A DNA stretch of 64,000 nt, from the NCBI RefSeq assembly GCF_001660485.1, contig NZ_CP013979.1:1240001-1304000 (forward strand), given 5' to 3'. Positions 17,678 to 25,316 of the stretch are shown here, piece after piece (the first letter of the stretch is position 1; each line of letters opens with the position of its first letter). The position numbers and the translations under genes were made by a program. The stretch is from Agromyces aureus (lineage in GTDB: Bacteria > Actinomycetota > Actinomycetes > Actinomycetales > Microbacteriaceae). The notes below the pieces were generated by a model. It did no database searches. It saw nothing but the letters and a program-made list of their open reading frames with translations, and was not told the origin of the DNA.

Positions 17678-19014
17678 GCGCTGACCGTCTGCTTCGAGGC
17701 GGATGCCGCGGGCAGCGTGCCGAGCAGTTTCTTCACGGTGCGCCGGTAGGCGTCCTTGTTGACGTAGTACGACATGCGTTCGAGCCCGAGGTACCGGTAC
17801 CCGCCGCTGAGGTCGGGCCACGCGGCATCCGCCCTGGATCGGAACGCCGCTGCCGCTTCCGGGGCGTCGCGCTGGGCCGCGAGGTAGGCGGCGATGAGCT
17901 CGGCCTGCTCGGCGCGACCCTGCCAGCCGATGCCCGACGCCTCGATCATGCCGAGCACGAAGAGGCCGTTGAACGACGGCGGGAACATGTTGAGGTAGAG
18001 CTTCGGCGAGGCCGCCGTCCAGTTCAGGTGCTCGCGATCGACGAACGGGTAGTCGAGGTGGTACCCGGTCGCGAGCATGACGAGGTCGTACTCGCCCGAG
18101 GTGCCGTCGGAGAAGTGCACCGTGCTGCCGTCGAAGCGGTCGAGGTCGGGCACGATGCGCAGGTCGCCCTGGCCGAGGTGGTTGAGGATCAGCGTGTTCA
18201 CGATCGGGTGCGATTCGTAGATCCTGTAGTCGGGCTTCGGGAACCCGAACCGCACCGGGTCGCCCGTGAACGCCTGCAGCACGCGCTTGTCGATGAACTG
18301 CTTGATCGGCGCGGGCAGCGGTCGGCCCTGGTTGAGCGTGTCCGACGGCCTGCCGAAGAGGTAGCGGGGCACGAAGTAGTACCCGCGTCGCACGGACAGG
18401 TCGACGGATGCCGCGTGGTGCACCGCGTCGACCGCGATGTCGCAGCCCGAGTTGCCGGCGCCGATGATGAGCACGCGCCTGCCGTCGAACACCTTCGGCG
18501 ACTTGTAGGCGCTCGTGTGCAAGATCTCGCCCGAGAACTCGCCCCGGAACGAGGGCGCATTGGGCTCGGCGAGCGTGCCGTTGGCGAGCACGACGGCGGA
18601 GTAGTCGCCCGAGGTCTCGCCGTCGGGGCCGATCGCGATCACGCGCCATCCGCTCGCGCCCGGCGTCTCGCCATCGGCGACCGGCAGCGGCTCGACCGAG
18701 GTCACGCGCGTCGCGAAGCTGTAGTGCTCGCGGAGGCCGAACTCGTCGGCGTACTCCCCGAAGTACCGGAGCAGCTCGCGGTGGCTCGGGTAGTCGGCCG
18801 TGGAGCGCATCGGGAACTCGGCGAACTCGGTCGTCGTGCGGCTCGAGATGAGGTGGGCCGACTCGTACATGGTCGAGCGCGGGTTGTCGATGTTCCAGAG
18901 GCCGCCGACGTCGGCGCCGGCCTCGAATCCGTGGAAGGGGATGCCGGCGCGGCTGAGCGCGCGAGCACCGGCGAGGCCGGAGGGGCCCGCTCCGATGAGG
19001 GCGATGGGGTTCAC
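17674..19014 (-). CDS. Flavin-containing monooxygenase (NAD(P)-binding)
   Basis: 446 residues from ATG 19014. FAD motif GAGPSGLAGARAL at 8-20, the class B monooxygenase fingerprint FSGEILHTSAYKSP (FxGxxxHxxxY), second Rossmann motif VLIIGAGNSGCDIAVD, and the C-terminal ATGYHLDYPF motif of FMO/Baeyer-Villiger enzymes. It would oxygenate a soft nucleophile or ketone. First gene of a tightly coupled three-gene unit with a BASS transporter and an SDR. The 182-base gap before it separates it from the divergent pta. Confidence 0.92.
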   Translation of the reverse strand: MNPIALIGAGPSGLAGARALSRAGIPFHGFEAGADVGGLWNIDNPRSTMYESAHLISSRTTTEFAEFPMRSTADYPSHRELLRYFGEYADEFGLREHYSFATRVTSVEPLPVADGETPGASGWRVIAIGPDGETSGDYSAVVLANGTLAEPNAPSFRGEFSGEILHTSAYKSPKVFDGRRVLIIGAGNSGCDIAVDAVHHAASVDLSVRRGYYFVPRYLFGRPSDTLNQGRPLPAPIKQFIDKRVLQAFTGDPVRFGFPKPDYRIYESHPIVNTLILNHLGQGDLRIVPDLDRFDGSTVHFSDGTSGEYDLVMLATGYHLDYPFVDREHLNWTAASPKLYLNMFPPSFNGLFVLGMIEASGIGWQGRAEQAELIAAYLAAQRDAPEAAAAFRSRADAAWPDLSGGYRYLGLERMSYYVNKDAYRRTVKKLLGTLPAASASKQTVSA

Positions 19015-19184
19015 TGGTGGTTCCTGTGCTGGGTTCGGGTCGCTGGGGAGGCGACCGGCCGTGGGGCCGACCCAGCATAAGCGAAGGTTGCTCGGTTCGA
19101 TGTGCGCGCTCTCATGCTCGCGGCATCCGTCGTCGTCCGGCGCGCTCGCGGGAGACTCCCAGTCCGCTTCTGGGCCCCGCCCAA

Positions 19185-19190
19185 TAGGCT
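19185..19190 (+). promoter_or_regulatory. -10 element of pta (leaderless pattern)
   Basis: TAGGCT, 6 bases, GTG 19197; no ribosome site. Confidence 0.5.
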
Positions 19191-19196
19191 TGCAGG

Positions 19197-21365
19197 GTGG
19201 CGCACGGGATCTACATCTGCTCGGCCGAAGGCAACACCGGAAAGTCGACGGTCGCCCTCGGGGTGCTCGACACCCTGACCAGGCGCGCGACCCGCGTCGG
19301 CGTGTTCAGGCCGATCGCGAGGTCCACCGACGAGCGCGACTACGTGCTCGACCTGCTGCTCGCCCACGACGCGGTCGTGCCGCTCGCCTACGAGGAGGCC
19401 ATCGGCGTCGACTACGACGCCGTGCACGCCGACCCCGAGGGTGCGCTCGCCGAGATCGTGCGCCGCTACAAGGCCATCGAGCACCGCTGCGACGCGGTCG
19501 TGATCCTCGGTTCCGACTTCACGGATGTCGGCAGCCCCACCGAGCTCGCCTACAACGCCCGCATCGCGGCGAACCTCGCCGCCCCCGTGCTGCTCGTGCT
19601 CGGCGGTCGCGTCGGCGGCGGCATCCGTCAGCGCGCCGAGCACCTCGGGCAGGCCGAGGCTCGCACGCCCGACGACCTCGCCCAGCTCGCCGACCTCGCG
19701 GTCGAGGAGCTCGCTCGCGAGCACTCCACGCTCCTCGGCGTCGTCGTCAATCGCGCCGACGCCGAGCACCTCGACGAGATCGTCGCGGCCCTGCAGCCCG
19801 TCATGAAGCGCGTGCCCGCGCACGAGGCCGCGGGGCGCGATGCGCTCGGCGCGGCATCCGTCGCCGTGTGGGCGATCCCCGAAGACCAGGTGCTCGTGGC
19901 GCCGTCGGTTCGCTCGATCATGCACGCGGTCGAGGGCGAGCTCGCGACCGGCGACCCCGACCTGCTCGACCGCGAGGCGCTCGGCGTCGTGATCGCGGCC
20001 ATGTCGATGGAGAACGTGCTGACGCGGCTCATCGAGGGCTCGATCGTGATCATCCCGGCCGATCGCAGCGAGGTGCTGCTCGGCGTGCTGACGGCGCACT
20101 CGTCGGCGAACTTCCCGTCGATCGCGGGCATCGTGCTCGTGGGCGGGTTCCCGCTCTCCGAGCAGGTCGAGCGGCTTGTCGAGGGCCTGCGCGCGGGCCT
20201 GCCGATCATCCGCACGACGCTCGGCAGCTACGACACCGCGGTCGCGATCACGCAGACGCGAGGCCGCCTCGCCGCCGAGTCGCAGCGCAAGCGCGACACC
20301 GCGCTCTCGCTCTTCGAGAAGCACGTCGACGGGCAGGCGCTGCTCGACCTGCTCGACGTGGCCGCGCCCGACGTCGTGACGCCGCTCATGTTCGAGTACG
20401 GCCTGCTCGAGCGCGCGCGCAGCGACCGCAAGCACATCGTGCTGCCCGAGGGGTACGACGACCGGGTGCTCCGCGCGGCCGCGACCCTGCTCACGCGCGA
20501 CGTCGCCGACCTCACGATCCTCGGCGAGGAGATCGAGGTGCGCTCGCGCGCGATCGGACTCGGCCTCGACCTCTCGCGGGCGACCGTGCTCTCGAACCAT
20601 GACTTCGTGCACGTCGCGCGCTTCGCCGAGGAGTACCAGAAGCGCCGCGCGCACAAGGGCGTCACGCTCGAGCAGGCCCGCGACACGGTTCAAGACGTGT
20701 CGTACTTCGGCACGATGATGGTCGAGCTCGGGCTCGCCGATGGCATGGTCTCCGGCGCCGTGCACACGACGGCCCACACGATCCGCCCGGCCTTCGAGAT
20801 CGTGAAGACGAAGCCGGGCGTCGAGGTCGTCTCGAGCGTGTTCCTCATGGCGCTCGCCGATCGCGTGCTCGTGTACGGCGACTGCGCCGTGGTGCCCGAC
20901 CCGACCGCCGAGCAGCTCGCCGACATCGCGATCTCTTCGGCGCGCACGGCCGAGCAGTTCGGCATCGAGCCGCGCGTCGCGATGCTCTCGTACTCGACCG
21001 GCGAGTCGGGCTCCGGTGCCGACGTCGACAAGGTGCGGCGGGCCACGGCGATCGTGCGCGAACGCGCACCCGAGCTCGCCGTCGAAGGGCCGATCCAGTA
21101 CGACGCCGCGGCCGACGCGGCCGTCGCACGCACGAAGCTCCCCGAGTCCGACGTGGCGGGGCGGGCGACCGTGTTCATCTTCCCCGACCTCAACACCGGC
21201 AACAACACGTACAAGGCCGTGCAGCGCTCGGCCGGCGCCGTGGCCATCGGCCCCGTGCTGCAGGGACTCAACAAACCCGTCAACGACCTCTCGAGAGGGG
21301 CCCTCGTGCAGGACATCGTGAACACCGTGGCGATCACGGCGATCCAGGCGGCCGACGCGTCATGA
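19197..21365 (+). CDS. pta: Phosphate acetyltransferase
   Basis: 722 residues from GTG 19197, the long form of Pta. N-terminal P-loop domain of the dethiobiotin-synthase type (GNTGKSTVALGVL at 12-24), DRTGG regulatory domain in the middle (~215-325), C-terminal catalytic domain (~395-720) with HIVLPEGYDDRVLRAA, MVSGAVHTTAHTIRPA and FPDLNTGNNTYKAVQR. It interconverts acetyl-CoA and acetyl phosphate and is coupled to ackA by a 4-base overlap, forming the standard acetate overflow/assimilation pathway. Confidence 0.97.
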   Translation: MAHGIYICSAEGNTGKSTVALGVLDTLTRRATRVGVFRPIARSTDERDYVLDLLLAHDAVVPLAYEEAIGVDYDAVHADPEGALAEIVRRYKAIEHRCDAVVILGSDFTDVGSPTELAYNARIAANLAAPVLLVLGGRVGGGIRQRAEHLGQAEARTPDDLAQLADLAVEELAREHSTLLGVVVNRADAEHLDEIVAALQPVMKRVPAHEAAGRDALGAASVAVWAIPEDQVLVAPSVRSIMHAVEGELATGDPDLLDREALGVVIAAMSMENVLTRLIEGSIVIIPADRSEVLLGVLTAHSSANFPSIAGIVLVGGFPLSEQVERLVEGLRAGLPIIRTTLGSYDTAVAITQTRGRLAAESQRKRDTALSLFEKHVDGQALLDLLDVAAPDVVTPLMFEYGLLERARSDRKHIVLPEGYDDRVLRAAATLLTRDVADLTILGEEIEVRSRAIGLGLDLSRATVLSNHDFVHVARFAEEYQKRRAHKGVTLEQARDTVQDVSYFGTMMVELGLADGMVSGAVHTTAHTIRPAFEIVKTKPGVEVVSSVFLMALADRVLVYGDCAVVPDPTAEQLADIAISSARTAEQFGIEPRVAMLSYSTGESGSGADVDKVRRATAIVRERAPELAVEGPIQYDAAADAAVARTKLPESDVAGRATVFIFPDLNTGNNTYKAVQRSAGAVAIGPVLQGLNKPVNDLSRGALVQDIVNTVAITAIQAADAS

Positions 21366-22570
21366 GCATCGTCCTCGTCGTCAACTCGGGCTCCTCCTCA
21401 CTGAAGTACCAGCTGCTCGACGTCGAGACGGGGCATCCGCTCGCCAGTGGGCTGGTCGAACGCATCGGCACGACCGACGGGCACGTGAAGCACACGGCCT
21501 CGGTGGCCGGCGACGGCGAGCCGACGGTCTGGGATACCGCGGTCGACGCGCCCGACCACGACGCCGCCTTCGCGGTGATGCTCGAGGCCTTCGCCTCGCA
21601 CGGCCCCTCGCTCGAGGAGCACGCACCGGTCGCCGTCGGTCATCGCGTCGTGCAGGGCGGAGCCAGGTTCTTCGAGCCGACCGTCATCACCGAACTCGTG
21701 AAGATCAACATCGACGAGCTCTCGGTGCTCGCGCCGCTGCACAACCCGGCGAACCTCGCGGGCATCGTCGCGGCCGAGCGCGCGTTCCCCGGCGTGCCGC
21801 ACGTCGCCGTGTTCGACACCGCGTTCCACCAGACGATGCCCCCGGCCGCCTACACGTACGCCATCGACCGCGCGCTCGCCGAGAAGCACCGGGTGCGGCG
21901 CTACGGCTTCCACGGCACCTCGCACCGGTTCGTGTCGCGTGCCGCGGCCGAGTTCCTCGGGCGACCGGTCGAGGAGTTACAGCTCATCGTGCTGCACCTC
22001 GGCAACGGCGCCTCGGCGTGCGCGGTCGCCGAGGGGCGCTCCATCGACACGAGCATGGGCATGACGCCGCTCGAGGGGCTCGTCATGGGCACCCGCTCGG
22101 GCGACATCGACCCCGCCGTGCTGCTGCACCTGCAGCGCCGCGCGGGGCTCGACGCCGACGCGACCGACCGGCTGCTCAACTCGCAGAGCGGCATCCTCGG
22201 TCTCAGCGGGCACGCCGACATGCGCGATCTCGAAGCCGCGCGCGAGGCCGGCGACGAGGCATCCGTCATCGCGTTCGACGTCTACACGCACCGCCTGCGC
22301 TCGTACATCGGGGCGTATGCGGCGCAGCTCGGCCGGGTCGACGCGATCGTGTTCACGGCCGGCGTCGGCGAGAACTCGGCGACCGTGCGCGCCGCGGCGC
22401 TCGCAGGTCTCGACTGGTTCGGGGTCGAGGTCGACGACGAGCGCAACCGGTCGCGCGAGCGCGGCGCCCGGCGCATCTCGACCGACGCCTCGCGCACGGC
22501 GGTGCTCGTGGTGCCCACGAACGAGGAGCTCGAGATCGCGCGGCAGGCGCTCGAGGTCGTTCGGGGCTGA
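21362..22570 (+). CDS. ackA: Acetate kinase
   Basis: 402 residues, ATG 21362 inside the pta stop. Signature motifs of the acetokinase family are complete: VVNSGSSSLKYQLLD, FDTAFHQTMPPAAYTY, YGFHGTSHRFVSRAAA, LHLGNGASACAV, DTSMGMTPLEGLVMGTRSGDIDP and FTAGVGENSATVR. Converts acetyl phosphate and ADP to acetate and ATP. Confidence 0.98.
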   Translation: MSIVLVVNSGSSSLKYQLLDVETGHPLASGLVERIGTTDGHVKHTASVAGDGEPTVWDTAVDAPDHDAAFAVMLEAFASHGPSLEEHAPVAVGHRVVQGGARFFEPTVITELVKINIDELSVLAPLHNPANLAGIVAAERAFPGVPHVAVFDTAFHQTMPPAAYTYAIDRALAEKHRVRRYGFHGTSHRFVSRAAAEFLGRPVEELQLIVLHLGNGASACAVAEGRSIDTSMGMTPLEGLVMGTRSGDIDPAVLLHLQRRAGLDADATDRLLNSQSGILGLSGHADMRDLEAAREAGDEASVIAFDVYTHRLRSYIGAYAAQLGRVDAIVFTAGVGENSATVRAAALAGLDWFGVEVDDERNRSRERGARRISTDASRTAVLVVPTNEELEIARQALEVVRG

Positions 22571-22672
22571 CGCCCGCCTGGGCCCGGGCTGATCCGGGGT
22601 CGGCTCAGGGCGGCGCCGGCGGCGGCGCGGTCGTTCGAGGCTGTGCGCGGCCTGGCCGCGGCATCCGCCATT

Positions 22673-22713
22673 CTGCAAGAACACTTGTGCAAGAAGTCTT
22701 GCTGAACTAGTCT
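22673..22713 (+). promoter_or_regulatory. Promoter with overlapping operator-like repeats for the ArsR-like regulator and MFS genes
   Basis: TTGTGC (22685-22690), 17 bases, TAGTCT (22708-22713), then 7 bases to ATG 22721 (leaderless pattern). Across the -35 and spacer lie CAAG-AACA-CTTG and CAAGA-AG-TCTTG, two small inverted repeats sharing CAAGAA. Autoregulation by the encoded repressor is likely (inference). Confidence 0.5.
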
Positions 22714-22720
22714 CGCCGGT

Positions 22721-23371
22721 ATGGACACCTCCGAGAACCCGACGACGGATGCCGCGGCGACCCAGGCGACGACGCCCGCCGCAGGGCAGCCGAGCGCCGT
22801 GGACACTCGCACCATCGACGTGCGCGACGCGGGCTCGATGCGCGCGCTCGCGCACCCGCTGCGCCTGCGCATCCTCGGACTGCTGCGAGGCGGAGGCCCG
22901 CACTCGGTCGGCATGCTCGTCGACGCGACGGGCGCGGCATCCGGCTCGATCAGCTACCACCTGGGCACGCTCGCGAAGCACGGGTTCGTCGTGCCGGCCC
23001 CCGAGCGCGAGCGCGACGGCCGCGAGCGCTGGTGGAAGTCGGCGCACGAGATGACCACGCTGCACGCCGAGGACTACCTCGGAGACCCCGAGCGACGCGA
23101 GGCCGCCGAGGCGATGCGGCGCACGGTGCTCGACTCGTACCACCGCGAGCTGATCGACGCCCTCGACGCCGAACTCTCGCTCGAGCCCGAGTGGGTCACT
23201 GCGTCCGACTCGAGCGACGGCGGCGCGCAGCTCACGGTCGAGGAGATGCGCGAACTCACCGACGACCTGCAGGCGGTGCACGCGAAGTGGTGGGCGCGCG
23301 GCCGCGAGCCCCGCGACGGCACCCGGGCGGTGCGCTGGATCACGCACGTCTTCCCTCGGAGCGAGTCGTGA
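22721..23371 (+). CDS. ArsR-like winged-helix transcriptional regulator
   Basis: 216 residues. A disordered Thr/Ala-rich N-terminus (1-35) leads into a winged helix: RDAGSMRALAHPLRLRILGLLRGGGPHSVGMLVDATGAASGSISYHLGTLAKHGFV, the ArsR/HTH_20 pattern with the recognition helix in SGSISYHLGTLAKHG. No metal-binding Cys pair. The C-terminal ~110 residues form a ligand/dimer domain with LQAVHAKWWARGR. Its stop overlaps the MFS gene start, so it probably controls that exporter. Confidence 0.9.
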   Translation: MDTSENPTTDAAATQATTPAAGQPSAVDTRTIDVRDAGSMRALAHPLRLRILGLLRGGGPHSVGMLVDATGAASGSISYHLGTLAKHGFVVPAPERERDGRERWWKSAHEMTTLHAEDYLGDPERREAAEAMRRTVLDSYHRELIDALDAELSLEPEWVTASDSSDGGAQLTVEEMRELTDDLQAVHAKWWARGREPRDGTRAVRWITHVFPRSES

Positions 23372-24876
23372 GCGCCGACGGTCGGGGCGTCCGAGAGGCC
23401 GATGCCGCCGCTCCGGTCGCTCCCGGTGTTCTGGCGGTGGCCGCCATGCCCGGCACGGTCGCGGCTGCCGACGAGCTCGACGCGGGTTCGGCCGACGCGA
23501 GCGCTGCCGACGCGAGCGCTGCCGACGCGAGCGCTGCCGACGCGGACACGGCGTCCGACCAGCCGGTGACGGATGCCGCGCGCCGGCGCCTGCCGATCCT
23601 CGCGCTGTTCGCGGCGCAGTTCTTCTCGCTCGCGGGCAACGCGATCGCGCTCATCGCGATCCCGATCATCGCGCTGCAGCAGACCGGATCGCCGCTCGCC
23701 GCGGGCGTCGCCGGCGTCTTCGCGACCGTGCCGCTCGTGATCGGCGGCGCGCTCGGCGGCGTGCTCGTCGACCGCTTCGGCTACCGCCTCTCGAGCATCG
23801 TCGCCGACGTCGCGAGCGGGCTCACGGTCGTCGCGATCCCGATCCTCGCGGCCACGACGGGGCTTCACTTCGGCGTGCTGCTCGCCCTCGTGTTCCTCGG
23901 CGGGCTGCTCGATCCGCCAGGGGACACCGCGAAGACCGTGCTCGTGCCCGACCTCGCGGCGCTCGCGCGCATGCCCCTCGCGCGCGCGGCGGGCGTGCAG
24001 TCGACCGTGCAGCGCACCGCATCGATGATCGGTGCCGGCATCGCCGGTGTGGCCGTGGCGCTCGTCGGACCGATGCCCGCGCTCGTGTTCGACGCGGCCG
24101 GATTCCTCGTCTCCGCGGTGCTCGTGCTCGCGTTCATCCCGCGGGCGGCGGCCGCGTCGGCCGAAGCGCGCGCCGTCGAGGACGCGGCAGCCGAGGCCGA
24201 CGCCGACGCGTCCGCCGACGGAACCGCGGGCACGGGTGCGAAGGACGGCTTCGTCGCCGGCATCCGCTTCCTGGTGCGATCGCCGCTGCTGCTCGCGGTG
24301 GTGCTGCTCGTGACGCTGACGAATGCGATCGACGCCGCAGGCATCACCGTGCTGAAGCCGGTCTACGCGACCGAGGTGCTGGGCGAACCCGGCCTGCTCG
24401 GCGCCATGGTCGCGTGCTTCGCGGCGGGCGCGCTCACCGGATCGGCCGTGTTCGGGTGGATCGGCCACCGCCGCTCAGGGCGCGGACTGTTCGCCGCGTG
24501 CTTCATGCTCGCCGGAGCGCCGCCGTACCTCGCCATGGCGGCCGGCGTGCCGCTGCCGGTGCTGCTCGTGGTGCTGCTCTGCTCCGGCCTCGCGGCCGGC
24601 ATGCTCAACCCGATGATCGCCACCGCCATGTACCAGGAGGTGCCCGACGGCATGCGCGCGCGGGTGTTCGGCGCGATGACCGCGGGCGTCGCGGCGTCGA
24701 TGCCGCTGGGCGCGCTCGTCGGCGGATTCGCGGTCGAGCACGTCGGCCTCACGCCGACGCTCATCGGGGCCGGGTGCCTCTACCTCGTGCTCGGCTCGAG
24801 CCCGCTGTTCATCCGGGCGTTCGGTGGCCTCGCCGCGGGTGCCGCCGCGAGTGCGGCCGCGGGTCAGCGCACGTGA
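23368..24876 (+). CDS. MFS transporter
   Basis: 502 residues from GTG 23368 (GTGA overlap with the regulator). A ~70-residue hydrophilic N-terminus with a tandem ADASA repeat precedes 12 predicted membrane segments; the MFS loop 2-3 motif reads GGVLVDRFGYRLSSI. The central loop (~245-290) is Ala/Asp/Glu-rich. It resembles MFS_3/enterobactin-exporter-like drug efflux proteins. Coupling to an ArsR-like regulator suggests inducible efflux. ATG 23447 is a possible shorter start. The last 13 bases overlap the convergent DksA-like gene. Confidence 0.9.
   Translation: MSADGRGVREADAAAPVAPGVLAVAAMPGTVAAADELDAGSADASAADASAADASAADADTASDQPVTDAARRRLPILALFAAQFFSLAGNAIALIAIPIIALQQTGSPLAAGVAGVFATVPLVIGGALGGVLVDRFGYRLSSIVADVASGLTVVAIPILAATTGLHFGVLLALVFLGGLLDPPGDTAKTVLVPDLAALARMPLARAAGVQSTVQRTASMIGAGIAGVAVALVGPMPALVFDAAGFLVSAVLVLAFIPRAAAASAEARAVEDAAAEADADASADGTAGTGAKDGFVAGIRFLVRSPLLLAVVLLVTLTNAIDAAGITVLKPVYATEVLGEPGLLGAMVACFAAGALTGSAVFGWIGHRRSGRGLFAACFMLAGAPPYLAMAAGVPLPVLLVVLLCSGLAAGMLNPMIATAMYQEVPDGMRARVFGAMTAGVAASMPLGALVGGFAVEHVGLTPTLIGAGCLYLVLGSSPLFIRAFGGLAAGAAASAAAGQRT
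23491..23544 (+). repeat. 15-bp tandem repeat in the MFS gene
   Basis: GCCGACGCGAGCGCT three times (23491-23535) plus a partial fourth copy; encodes repeated ADASA near the N-terminus. Likely variable in copy number between strains. Confidence 0.85.
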
Positions 24877-25241
24877 CGCGCGCAGTCGATGCAGAGCTCG
24901 GCGGTCGGGCGCGCGTCGAGACGCGCGACCATGATGCGCTTGCCGCAGTTCGTGCAGAAGCCGTAGGTGCCGTCGGCGATGCGCGCGAGGGCGCGGTCGA
25001 CGTCGGCGAGTTCGGCGCGCACGTCGGCGAGCACGGCGGTGCGCTGCGACCACTCCTGGGTCATCGTCGGCCCCTCGGGGTCGTGCTCGTCGTCGGCCGT
25101 GGCATCCGATCTCGCGATCCGCACCGCGGTCATCGCGTCGTCGAATTCGGCCAGGCGCTCCTCGGCGTCGGCCCGCTCGGCGCGCAGCCTCGCCTCGAAT
25201 CTCGTGAGCTGTGCCGGTGTCATCGTCGTCGCCGTCATCAC
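24864..25241 (-). CDS. DksA/TraR-type C4 zinc-finger protein
   Basis: 125 residues. A coiled-coil region (FEARLRAERADAEERLAEFDDAM ... VLADVRAELADVDRALARI) followed by YGFCTNCGKRIMVARLDARPTAELCIDCA, a CxxC-x17-CxxC zinc finger of the TraR/DksA family. Members of this length in actinobacteria are general RNA-polymerase-associated or unknown regulators. Two start codons are adjacent (25241 and 25238). It converges on the MFS gene with a 13-base overlap at the 3' end. Confidence 0.9.
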   Translation of the reverse strand: MMTATTMTPAQLTRFEARLRAERADAEERLAEFDDAMTAVRIARSDATADDEHDPEGPTMTQEWSQRTAVLADVRAELADVDRALARIADGTYGFCTNCGKRIMVARLDARPTAELCIDCARHVR

Positions 25242-25304
25242 GCCCCCTTCCGATCACCGCATGCTACGCCCACGTCATCAGGAACGGGTGTCAGACGCGG
25301 CAAC

Positions 25305-25310
25305 TACGAT
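25305..25310 (+). promoter_or_regulatory. -10 element of dnaX (leaderless pattern)
   Basis: TACGAT, 6 bases, GTG 25317. Confidence 0.5.
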
Positions 25311-25316
25311 TGAGCC

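Noticed and set aside
24864..24876. Frameshift or misannotation where the MFS and DksA-like genes overlap
   Set aside because: A 13-base tail-to-tail overlap of two intact genes is ordinary.
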